In this document: positions 27,527 to 35,792 of the stretch, piece after piece
How positions within the stretch are numbered: position 1 is the first letter of the stretch
How the letters are laid out: every line of letters starts with the position of its first letter
Assembly (NCBI RefSeq): GCF_900095825.1
Contig: NZ_LT608315.1
Coordinates: forward strand, 1,848,311-1,912,310
Source of the DNA: Acidaminococcus massiliensis
Lineage (GTDB): Bacteria > Bacillota > Negativicutes > Acidaminococcales > Acidaminococcaceae
DNA: 64,000 nt
Direction of reading: 5' to 3'
The notes under the pieces: generated by a model
Told to the model about the DNA's origin: nothing
Seen by the model: only the letters and a program-made list of their open reading frames with translations
Databases searched by the model: none
Made by a program: the position numbers and the translations under genes

Positions 27527-30500
27527 ACGGGAAAATTATGAGCTGGTCCAAAAGGGGATGGATATCCTTTTGCCCTGGCTCTCTGCTTTTGTATGTGGGG
27601 AATTGAGGCGTGTCTATAAAGACCAGTGGTGGGAACAGGTGCGGGAAGCACTTACGGATTCTGATAATCATCAGTTGGATATACCTATTTCGGGAGAGCC
27701 TCTGGAACTGCAGGATTCACTGGATATGGCCAATTGTCTCCGGCTGATTCAGCGCAGATGGAAGTATGTATTCAGCCAAAAAATGTCATTAAGCCACAGA
27801 AACTGGGCTTCAGAGCTTATGGGGGTACGGAATACCGTGGCCCATCAAGGAGCGGGAGATTTGTCCCAAAGCTATGCAGAACGGGCATTGGATACCATGG
27901 CTCTTTTGTGTGAATCCATAGATGCAGAGGCTACGGAGGAAATCCGTGCCCTGTATCGGAAAGTACGGTATGGATCGGAAGCTGGGACAAAAGGAGTGCA
28001 AGAAAATGCGCTCTCTTCAGAAGAATTGAGAGCCAAAAAGAAGGAAAAGATTGCAGCCGTGTTGAGAACCAACTTAGAGGGGAATCTTCCCAGCTGGCGG
28101 GATGTGATGGAACCCCATCCGGATGTGGCCGAAGGCCGCTATAAGGCTGCTGAGTTTGCGGCGGATCTTTCTCAGGTGGCCAAAGGAGAGGGCGCCTATG
28201 AATACCGGGATCCAGTGGAATTTTTCAATCGGACCTATGTTACTGATGGGATGAAAAAGCTTTTGGTCCAATCCCTGGAACGGGTAACTGGACGGGGCGG
28301 AGAACCTGTCATCCAACTGAAAACTGCTTTTGGTGGCGGTAAAACCCATAGCATGTTGGCACTATACCATTTACTGCGGGGGAAAACTACCGCTGAAGCC
28401 ATCCCGGTAGTGAAACCCATCTTGGAAGAAGTCGGAATTACAGAACTGCCCAAAGCCAATGTAGCTGTTTTAGTGGGCACAGCCCTGAATCCGGCCAAAT
28501 GGAGTAATCCGGCTACTCTGCCTGGGTATAGAGTGAGTACTATTTGGGGGGAAATGGCCTTCCAACTGGTTACTTCTGCAGGGAAACCGGAACTTTATGG
28601 GAAATACATCCGGGAGGCGGACAGAAATGGAACATCCCCAGGTTCGGAAGCGCTGAAGAATCTGTTTAACGAATGCGGTCCCTGTCTGGTGCTGATGGAT
28701 GAACTGGTTGTCTATGGAAAGAAACTGTATGGGAAAGACAATCTGCCGGCAGGAACCTACGACAATTTTATCACCTTTATCCAGGAAATCACGGAAGCAG
28801 CCAGAGCCAGTGAAAACAGCTTGGTGGTTGCTTCTATCCCTGAATCCGATATTGAAATCGGGGGGACAGCGGGACAAAAGGTCCTGGAAACTATTGAACA
28901 TACCTTTGGACGGATGGAAGCCATCTGGAAACCGGTGGCGGCCAACGAAGGCTTTGAAGTGGTCCGGCGCCGCCTTTTCCTGAAATGCAAGGATCCAGAA
29001 GCCAGAGAAAGGGTTTGCGAAGCTTTCAGTGCAATGTATCAGGAAAATGCAAAAGACTTTCCGCTGGAAGCCAAAGAGGTGGATTATAAGAAACGGTTGA
29101 TTTCCTGTTATCCCATACATCCGGAAGTGTTTGAACGGCTGTATGAAGACTGGGCAACCTTGGAAAATTTCCAGCGAACTAGAGGTGTCCTGCGTCTTAT
29201 GGCGGCGGTAATCCATGCGTTATGGATGGCCAGTGACGCCAGTGCCATGATCATGCCAGGATCCATTCCGTTGGATACATCCAATGTACGGGATGAACTG
29301 CTCCGCTATTTGCCGGAAACTTGGAACAGCATTGTAGATAGTGAAGTGGATGGAAAAGACTCTATTCCCTACCAAAAGGACCAGGCTAACAGCTATTATG
29401 GACAAAGAATTGCCTGCCGGAGAATTACCCGGACTATTATGCTGGGCAGTGCTCCTAGTACGGCGGCCATTCGGCAACAAGGAATCCGTGGGGTAGAAAT
29501 TTCCCGGGTTATGCTGGGAACTGTGCAACCAGGGGAAAATACGGCAACGTTTAAAGATGCGCTGAATACCCTTCATGGTTCCTTGTCTTATCTGTATTAC
29601 AATCCGAATGGGGATCGCTATTGGTATGATACGAAACCTACGCTGAGAAAGGTAGCTGAGGATCGTGCCAGTCAGATTTCTTCCGCCAATGTGGACATGG
29701 AAATCAAAGAAAGACTGAAAAAGATCCGGAAGGAAGCTCCATTTTCTGGTATCCATATTTGTCCCAGTTCTTCCAACGATGTACCTGATGAACAATCGGT
29801 AAGACTGGTTATTCTGTGGCCCACCGATACTTTTAAAAATGGTTCCCTGGATTGTAAAGCTATGGAAAAAGCCAAAGGGTTCCTAGATTATCGGGGGACG
29901 GCTCCCAGAGTATATCGAAACACCCTTGCTTTTGTTGCCCCCGATAAAAATAAAATTGGAGCGTTGGGACAGGAAGTCAAACGATATCTGGCATGGAAAT
30001 CCATCTTTGAGGATAAAGATAAGGATGAGATGAACCTGGATGGAAATCAGATAAAGGAAACCAAAAACAGTTTAGACCGCAGCAACGCCACGGTGGAGGC
30101 CAGACTGAAAGAAACGTACTGTTGGCTGTTGGTTCCTTATATCGACCAGTTTGATCCCAATACCATCCAGTGGGATACCTTGGATATGGGCGGCGGTAGT
30201 GACAATATTGTAGAAAAAGCTGCTAAAACCATGGAACAGGCAGAACAAGTGATTTCTAAATGGGCACCGGCTCCTTTGAAGCTGGCGTTAGACCAATATC
30301 TTTGGAAGAATGCAGACCATATCTCTGTTAAACAGCTGTGGATCTATCTATGCACTTACTGCTATTTGCCCAGAGTGGCTAATTATGGAGTTTTGGAAGA
30401 GGCCATCCGGAAAGGTGTGGCAGCTGCTGACTTCTTCGGTTTGGCTGCGGGATATGATGAAGAAAAACAACGGTATATGGACCTGAAGTGGCATCAGCCC

Positions 30501-30950
30501 GTTTTCAGTGTGAATCCATCCGATCTGCTGGTCAAAGCCGATGTGGCGAAACAACAGATTGAAGCAGAAGAAAGTACGGCAGGACCGAGCGGCGTGGCGG
30601 AGCAGGGAAGCCCGACTGATTATCCTGGTAAACCTGAGGAAAATAGCCACACAGGAGAAACACCGACTATACCCCAGAGCGAGGAAAGTGGACAGCCTCA
30701 GGCTCCGGCAACTCCGAAAAATACCCATTTCTTCTTGTCTGCAACACTGGATAATACTCGGGTGATCCGGGATGTGGATACGTATGTAAAAGAAGTCATC
30801 CAACATCTCCAAGAAATCGATGGAGCAAAGGTTGAAATCAGACTGGAAGTGCAGGTAGATGCACCTGGTGGGATTCAAGATTCTACAGTACGGACTGTTT
30901 CTGAAAACTGCAGAGTGCTGAAAGCAGATGATTTTGGGTTTGATAAGTAA
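27519..30950 (+). CDS. DUF499 AAA+ ATPase with N-terminal HEPN-like domain (defence operon gene 4)
   Basis: 1143 residues. Residues 1-115 resemble Swt1-type HEPN domains: helical, with RNTVAH (Rx4H, the HEPN nuclease motif) at about 108-113. The ATPase follows: Walker A AFGGGKTHSMLALYH at about 270 and Walker B LVLMDELVVYG at about 390, typical of COG1483/DUF499, a relative of BREX BrxC/PglY. The C-terminal region 1020-1060 is a Pro/Thr/Glu-rich linker before a last small domain. AGGAGG at 27507-27512 supports ATG 27519. Predicted partner of the methylases and helicase; the HEPN part could be an RNase effector (inference). Confidence 0.88.
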   Translation: MAERENYELVQKGMDILLPWLSAFVCGELRRVYKDQWWEQVREALTDSDNHQLDIPISGEPLELQDSLDMANCLRLIQRRWKYVFSQKMSLSHRNWASELMGVRNTVAHQGAGDLSQSYAERALDTMALLCESIDAEATEEIRALYRKVRYGSEAGTKGVQENALSSEELRAKKKEKIAAVLRTNLEGNLPSWRDVMEPHPDVAEGRYKAAEFAADLSQVAKGEGAYEYRDPVEFFNRTYVTDGMKKLLVQSLERVTGRGGEPVIQLKTAFGGGKTHSMLALYHLLRGKTTAEAIPVVKPILEEVGITELPKANVAVLVGTALNPAKWSNPATLPGYRVSTIWGEMAFQLVTSAGKPELYGKYIREADRNGTSPGSEALKNLFNECGPCLVLMDELVVYGKKLYGKDNLPAGTYDNFITFIQEITEAARASENSLVVASIPESDIEIGGTAGQKVLETIEHTFGRMEAIWKPVAANEGFEVVRRRLFLKCKDPEARERVCEAFSAMYQENAKDFPLEAKEVDYKKRLISCYPIHPEVFERLYEDWATLENFQRTRGVLRLMAAVIHALWMASDASAMIMPGSIPLDTSNVRDELLRYLPETWNSIVDSEVDGKDSIPYQKDQANSYYGQRIACRRITRTIMLGSAPSTAAIRQQGIRGVEISRVMLGTVQPGENTATFKDALNTLHGSLSYLYYNPNGDRYWYDTKPTLRKVAEDRASQISSANVDMEIKERLKKIRKEAPFSGIHICPSSSNDVPDEQSVRLVILWPTDTFKNGSLDCKAMEKAKGFLDYRGTAPRVYRNTLAFVAPDKNKIGALGQEVKRYLAWKSIFEDKDKDEMNLDGNQIKETKNSLDRSNATVEARLKETYCWLLVPYIDQFDPNTIQWDTLDMGGGSDNIVEKAAKTMEQAEQVISKWAPAPLKLALDQYLWKNADHISVKQLWIYLCTYCYLPRVANYGVLEEAIRKGVAAADFFGLAAGYDEEKQRYMDLKWHQPVFSVNPSDLLVKADVAKQQIEAEESTAGPSGVAEQGSPTDYPGKPEENSHTGETPTIPQSEESGQPQAPATPKNTHFFLSATLDNTRVIRDVDTYVKEVIQHLQEIDGAKVEIRLEVQVDAPGGIQDSTVRTVSENCRVLKADDFGFDK

Positions 30951-30977
30951 AAAGGAAATTTAAATATTGACCATTTA

Positions 30978-31030
30978 TTCCGGTGCATCTTGTTTGAGGT
31001 AATTCAAATGAGCGGCACCGGATTTTTTGT
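30978..31030 (+). terminator. Terminator of the defence operon
   Basis: TTCCGGTGC (30978-30986) pairs with GCACCGGA (31015-31022) enclosing a smaller TTTGA/TCAAA stem, followed by TTTTTTG. Confidence 0.7.
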
Positions 31031-31151
31031 TCTAGCTATTTCAATAACCAAGCTTAAGGATCATCAACTCCGATAAAGTTCGCTATCAAAAATTTCTCCA
31101 TAAAATTTCTCTTTTAAAATGAGCATCTTGTGTTATAATAAATCCATGAGC

Positions 31152-31171
31152 ATACGAACATATGTTCGTAT
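31152..31171. promoter_or_regulatory. LexA/DinR-type SOS box
   Basis: Perfect 20-base palindrome ATACGAACATATGTTCGTAT, containing CGAAC-N4-GTTCG, the Gram-positive/Firmicute LexA consensus. It lies 13 bases after a TATAAT (31134-31139). No intact gene follows at once; the first is the XRE regulator at 31336, which also has its own promoter. Confidence 0.65.
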
Positions 31172-31275
31172 TTAAAAACTGATCCAATGGGTATGACTTT
31201 AATGAAACTCATGGTCTTTATATAAGTTCAAGTATTTTACATAAATCAACTTATACATAAAAGAAAAACTAGTAC

Positions 31276-31304
31276 TTGACGAAAACGAGCATTATCGATA
31301 AAAT
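31276..31304 (+). promoter_or_regulatory. Promoter of the XRE-type regulator
   Basis: TTGACG, 17-base spacer, TAAAAT, ending 31 bases before the ATG. Confidence 0.65.
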
Positions 31305-31335
31305 CATGATGTAAGTAAAAAGCGGAGGTAGAAAA

Positions 31336-32136
31336 ATGGAACATTTTAATTCTCAAATCCTTTTTGACAATATCGAATTCCTGATAAAAAGTGAGAGCCG
31401 AAAAATAGGAGAGGTGGAAAGTGCGGCAGGGGTCAGTGCCGGATATATTTCCAGAACCAGTAAGGATGGTGGAAGTAAACCAGGCATTGATTTTATCATG
31501 AACATTGCCAAGGTACTTCATGTGAGCATCGATACCCTTTTGAAAGTGGAGATAGCGTCTTTAACACCGACCGAGAAGTATTTGCTGGCATTCCTTACAA
31601 AGCTTGAAAATGATACTGCCCATGATTTGCTGACGTGGGAAATGGAAAATGCCAAAATACTTAATAATTTGGAACCTGATATGAATGGAAATACGGATCA
31701 TCCTCTTTTTGAATACCGGACTATTTCTATAGAAGGAGAAACTGGATATCCTGAAGAGATAAAAGCTGTTGTTTTTCAATCTCATACTTTTGGTAACAAT
31801 ACAGCTATACATGGAAATTGCTATAATTTAAGATTGAAAAATGAGTCGCATCTATACATTATGAACATATCAAAGGGCACATATCAATTAGACGATAAAG
31901 ATGCTTTTGCAAAAGAACTTTGGATGACAATACCTGGAAAAAGACCACAATTCTTATGTAGTAACTTCAAAAATCAGAAACTTGGTGATACCATTGATAC
32001 TCTTTACACTGTGGTAGCTGAAGATACAAAAAATCCGAAAGTAAAATCAGACGTTAAGTATATCATAGATTCGTTCATGAAAAATGACAATGAAAATGAT
32101 CCACCCACTGGTTTTGATGAGGAAATTCCATTTTAA
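31336..32136 (+). CDS. XRE-family regulator of a mobile element
   Basis: 266 residues. N-terminal HTH (residues about 10-60: IGEVESAAGVSAGYISRTSKDG ... SIDTLL) of the Cro/CI type, and a C-terminal domain of unknown function ending PPTGFDEEIPF. GGAGG precedes ATG. It opens a run of phage-like genes and is probably the element's regulator. A LexA box 165 bases upstream could link it to the SOS response. Base composition is more AT-rich than the flanking core genes. Confidence 0.75.
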   Translation: MEHFNSQILFDNIEFLIKSESRKIGEVESAAGVSAGYISRTSKDGGSKPGIDFIMNIAKVLHVSIDTLLKVEIASLTPTEKYLLAFLTKLENDTAHDLLTWEMENAKILNNLEPDMNGNTDHPLFEYRTISIEGETGYPEEIKAVVFQSHTFGNNTAIHGNCYNLRLKNESHLYIMNISKGTYQLDDKDAFAKELWMTIPGKRPQFLCSNFKNQKLGDTIDTLYTVVAEDTKNPKVKSDVKYIIDSFMKNDNENDPPTGFDEEIPF

Positions 32137-32153
32137 GCAAGGAGGAATGTTAT

Positions 32154-32345
32154 ATGAAATTGAGAAAACACATCCGTAATCTGCATGATGGGACTGAAGA
32201 TGGGGAAAGAATATTTGACGCCATCTACGAAGATGATCATGTGACGATCGAATTGAAAAACAGTAAAAAAGAATTAGTATTAGTTCCCTGGGAAGATATC
32301 AAATTCCAGGTGGAAGCATCCAAAAGTGCAAATGTAACATGCTAA
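32154..32345 (+). CDS. Small hypothetical protein of the mobile element
   Basis: 63 residues, MKLRKHIRNLHDGTEDGERIF..., with many charged residues. It has an AGGAGG ribosome site and starts 17 bases after the regulator stop, so it is co-transcribed with it. No family recognised. Followed by a strong terminator. Confidence 0.65.
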   Translation: MKLRKHIRNLHDGTEDGERIFDAIYEDDHVTIELKNSKKELVLVPWEDIKFQVEASKSANVTC

Positions 32346-32392
32346 AATAGAAGTTACCTGTACGGCCCTACATTTATATGGAGCTGTCAAAC

Positions 32393-32441
32393 GGAGCTAT
32401 CTACTTTGACCGAAAGGTCATGTAGATGGCTCCATTTTTTT
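32393..32441 (+). terminator. Terminator after the regulator operon
   Basis: GGAGCTATCTAC / GTAGATGGCTCC (one wobble) continued inside by TGACC-GAAA-GGTCA, then ATTTTTTTG. Confidence 0.88.
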
Positions 32442-32494
32442 GTTTCAGCAAGTTCAAAAAGTAACTTGTTGAAACAAGAAAGGATAACCAAATT

Positions 32495-32660
32495 CCCGGC
32501 TCAAGGTTCATTCCCGGACGCGGGAGTGCCCAGAGCGGCGAGCCGGGCCCTATATACCGTCAGCCTACTGGGGTGGTTGACCATGGAAGCGGAGATGCAT
32601 CTTATGGTCAATAAAGACAGGCTGCCTGTGTGGATCTTCGCTTCGCATTTTGCGAAGGAG
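32495..32660 (+). ncRNA. Structured leader RNA candidate upstream of the sigma-like gene
   Basis: No ORF is convincing here, but several clean helices follow one another: CCCGGCTC/GAGCCGGG (32495-32502 with 32540-32547) enclosing TCCCG-GACG-CGGGA, then TTGACCAT/ATGGTCAA (32577-32584 with 32604-32611), then CTTCGC/GCGAAG (32641-32646 with 32652-32657), the last covering the AAGGAG ribosome site of ATG 32668. It looks like a cis-acting RNA that controls translation, or a phage antisense-type RNA. Confidence 0.45.
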
Positions 32661-32667
32661 TCCGCAC

Positions 32668-33242
32668 ATGGCCAATCAAGAGAAAAACAGAGTCAAAGAG
32701 CAGTATTTTATTCCCCTGGAAGTAAAGGAGGGACCATCATCACGAAGGAATATGAAGACGCACCACGAAAATGGTGGAAAATTGGGAACAGGAAGGTTTA
32801 TGCCATTCTGGTCCAGGTTACCAAAGAGCAGTATGAAGCCTACATGCGCCCGGTGTGGAAGGAGGAAAAACGGCAGCAGCGGCTGGCCGAAAAACGGAAG
32901 AAACGGGAAAAAGCCCAAGAGGAACACCGGTATGATCCCTCCGTCCAGGGTTGGGATACTCCTGTTTCCTTTGAGCAGCTGTGTGAAACGGAATACGGAT
33001 TTATGGATGAAACTGGGCAGGATAGTTTGGACGAGATTTTGGTGAAAGAGGAACTTCTGAAAGCCTTGCGTGAGGAGCTGGCCAAGTTGGAAGAACTGGA
33101 CCGGACCATCCTGAACATGGCTAGCAACGGAATCAGTGAAGTGGACATTGGCCGTGAGGTGGGCCTTTCTCAGAAAGGGGTAAATAAAAGAAAGCATAAG
33201 CTCTTGGAACAGCTTCGGGAGCAGATGAAGGACTATCGGTAA
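32668..33242 (+). pseudogene. Sigma-70-like/HTH phage regulator, frameshifted
   Basis: Starts MANQEKNRVKEQYFIPLEVK and shifts frame at about 32730-32735, continuing GTIITKEYEDAPRKWW...TKEQYEAYMRPVWKEEKRQQR. The C-terminal 70 residues (LDRTILNMASNGISEVDIGREVGLSQKGVNKRKHKLLEQL) form a sigma region 4-type HTH. Such proteins are common in Firmicute phages and conjugative transposons. The first 65 bases and the rest are in different frames (575 bases in total, not a multiple of three). A structured leader with its ribosome site in a hairpin precedes it. A hairpin ATCCGGC/GCCGGAT plus T run follows at 33252-33283. Confidence 0.65.
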
Positions 33243-33370
33243 AGGTTTGGCACATCCGGCTGGAAAATTTCTGGCCGGATTTTTCTAAAATCGGTACTTA
33301 AACCAGGTGAACTTGTCCTGTTAATGGTGAAGGGGGAAAAACAAGAAACCTTCAGAAAGGAGGACAAGCC

Positions 33371-33556
33371 ATGGAGAATGCACAAGCGCTTCAAGAGCGG
33401 AGTCAGGCTTTGGACCGGGAACTGGCCGGAGTGCTGATGAAAATCAGTGACACGGCAGAACGTGCGGCCCGGCACATAATGAGCCTGAGACAAGAGAGAA
33501 AAGCGAAAGGAGTCAAACTTTATGACAAAGGAAACGTTGGTCAAATTATCCGCTGA
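33371..33556 (+). CDS. Small phage protein, hypothetical
   Basis: 61 residues, MENAQALQERSQALDRELAG..., mostly helical and charged. GGAGG ribosome site eight bases before the ATG. It overlaps the next gene by 35 bases in another frame. No family recognised; position before DUF2800 is typical of small ORFs in Firmicute phages. Confidence 0.55.
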   Translation: MENAQALQERSQALDRELAGVLMKISDTAERAARHIMSLRQERKAKGVKLYDKGNVGQIIR

Positions 33557-34971
33557 ACTGGAAATCTGTGGAAAAGCCCTTCTGAAGATTGCGGAAGCCC
33601 TGCGGTCCGAAGAAAAAGCACCGGCTCCGGAATCCCCGAAGAAAGAACCCGTTCCCAGAACGCTGACACTGGAAGAAGTGAGGAAAGTGGCGGCGGACAA
33701 GTCCCGGCAGGGGTTCACGGAAGAAGTCCGGAACCTGATCCACCATTACGGGGCGGACAAGCTGTCCAGTCTGGATCCGGAAAAGTATGATGCTTTCTTG
33801 AAGGACCTGGAGGTGATGGGCCATGCGGGTAACCATGCGGTCCTTTCCGCTTCGTCCAGCTACCGCTGGCTGGCCTGCCCGCCCTCAGCTCTGGAATGCG
33901 CCAGACTGCCGGATGTACAGAGCGACTTTGCCAAACAGGGGACGGAAGCCCATGCCCTTTGCGAATACAAGGTGAAGAAGGCCCTGGGACAGAAAGGGAA
34001 AGATCCCACCAAGTCCCTGACGTATTTCGATGAGGAAATGGCTGAATGCACCGATGCCTATGCCCAGTTTGTACTGGAAACCCTGGCCGCTGCCAAAACG
34101 ACCTGCAAGGATCCCCTGGTCCTGGTGGAACAGCGCCTGGACTTTTCACGGTGGGTGCCGGAAGGATTCGGCACGGGAGACTGCCTTATTGTGGCGGATG
34201 ATACCCTTTCCGTCATCGACTACAAGCATGGGCTGGGAGTCCTGGTGGAAGCGGAGAAAAATCCCCAGATGATGTGTTACGCCCTGGGGGCCCTGGAACT
34301 TTTTGACGGGATCTGCGATATCCAGAAAGTCTCCATGACCATTTTCCAGCCAAGGCGGGAAAACGTCAGCACCTGTACCCTGTCCAAGGAGGAGCTGCTC
34401 CAATGGGCTGAAACGGTGCTGAAGCCTACGGCGGAACTGGCATCCAGGGGAGAAGGGGAGTACAAGGCCGGTGACCACTGCCGGTTCTGCAAGATCAGGG
34501 CTACCTGCCGGAAACGGGCGGAGTACAACCTGGAACTGGCCAAATATGACTTTGCCATGCCCTTCCACCCTGGAAGATACCGAAGTGGAAGCCATCCTGG
34601 CCAAAGCCGATGAACTGGTGACCTGGGCCGGGGACGTGAAGGAATATGCCCTGCAGCAGGCTCTTTCCGGCAAGACCTGGGCCGGGTGGAAAGTGGTGGA
34701 AGGACGGTCCAACCGGAGGTACGTCAATGAGGAAGCGGTCGCTGCCAAAGTGGAAGAGGCAGGATATTCTCCTTATGAGAAGAAACTCCTGGGGATTACG
34801 GCCCTGACTAAACTGCTGGGAAAGAGACGGTTTGATGAACTTCTCACTGATTTGATTGAAAAGCCCCAGGGCAAGCCGGTGCTGGTTCCGGAAACGGACA
34901 AACGGCCGGCCATGCATACGGCGGCTGATGATTTTTCTAAGGAAAATGAAGGAAGAAATAAGAATGTCTAA
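33522..34971 (+). pseudogene. Fused small phage protein + DUF2800 nuclease-like protein, frameshifted
   Basis: Residues 1-105 (MTKETLVKLSAELEIC...DLEVMGHAG) look like the separate small protein that usually precedes DUF2800; here they run straight into DUF2800 (NHAVLSASSSYRWLACPPSA). DUF2800 is a PD-(D/E)XK-like phage family: DYKHG and the C-terminal cysteines (CRFCKIRATC) are visible. At about 34560 the frame shifts by one base: the true continuation TLEDTEVEAILAKADELVTWAG... is in the next frame and ends at 34971. So the gene is both fused and broken. It overlaps DUF2815 by eight bases. Confidence 0.75.
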
Positions 34972-35530
34972 GAATTATGTGAATCCGTGCAAAGTAATCA
35001 CTGGGGTCAATACCCGTTGGAGTTATGCCAATGTGTGGGAACCCAAATCCATCAATGGGGGAACCCCTAAATACAGCGTCAGCCTGATTATCCCCAAATC
35101 CGACACCAAGACGGTGGAAAAGGTCCGGACTGCCATTAAGGCTGCCTACCAGGAAGGGGAAGGGAAGCTGAAAGGGAACAGCCGAGTAGTCCCGGCCCTG
35201 GAAGCCATCAAGACTCCGCTCCGGGATGGGGATCTGGAACGGCCGGGAGATGATGCCTACAAAGACAGCTTCTTCATCAATGCCAACTCTGCCACGAAAC
35301 CAGGAATCGTGGACGCCGATTGCCAGCAGATCCTGGAACGCTCCGAAGTGTATTCTGGGGTGTATGGCCGGGCCTCCATCAACTTCTATGCCTTCAACAG
35401 CAACGGGAACAAGGGGATTGCCTGCGGCCTGAACAACTTGCAGAAGATCCGGAACGGGGAACCTCTGGGAGGTAAGCCCCGGGCAGAAGATGACTTTGCT
35501 TCTGCAGACGATGATGATTTCCTGGCTTAA
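34964..35530 (+). CDS. DUF2815 phage protein (ssDNA-binding-like)
   Basis: 188 residues starting MSKNYVNPCKVITGVNTRWSYANVWEPKSINGG, with KYSVSLIIPKSD and the acidic C-terminal tail ASADDDDFLA. DUF2815 proteins pair with DUF2800 and the phage polymerase; their OB-like fold and acidic tail resemble single-strand DNA-binding proteins. Frame intact, one of the few undamaged phage genes here. Confidence 0.82.
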   Translation: MSKNYVNPCKVITGVNTRWSYANVWEPKSINGGTPKYSVSLIIPKSDTKTVEKVRTAIKAAYQEGEGKLKGNSRVVPALEAIKTPLRDGDLERPGDDAYKDSFFINANSATKPGIVDADCQQILERSEVYSGVYGRASINFYAFNSNGNKGIACGLNNLQKIRNGEPLGGKPRAEDDFASADDDDFLA

Positions 35531-35543
35531 GGGAGGATAAATT

Positions 35544-35732
35544 ATGGAAACGACACTGAAACTGATTCTGGAAGCTCTGTATTGCCTTGTTGTACTGGGT
35601 ATTTTTGGATTCATTCTGGCACTGACTTACACCGACATCAAGAAAGACCAGCGTGATGAAGAAATCGCCCGGCATCGGGAAGAACGGGAAGAAGAGTATC
35701 ACCGTAAACAAATGGAATCTTTCCTGAAATAA
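35544..35732 (+). CDS. Small single-pass membrane protein
   Basis: 62 residues; one membrane helix (residues 6-27, LILEALYCLVVLGIFGFILA), then a highly charged helix rich in Asp/Glu/Arg. GGAGG ribosome site. Function unknown; placed between DUF2815 and the phage DNA polymerase. Confidence 0.6.
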   Translation: METTLKLILEALYCLVVLGIFGFILALTYTDIKKDQRDEEIARHREEREEEYHRKQMESFLK

Positions 35733-35792
35733 AGAACGGAAAATGGTGGCGGCGGGGCTTTATGCCTCGCCGCTTTTCTCGAGGTGAAGTTT

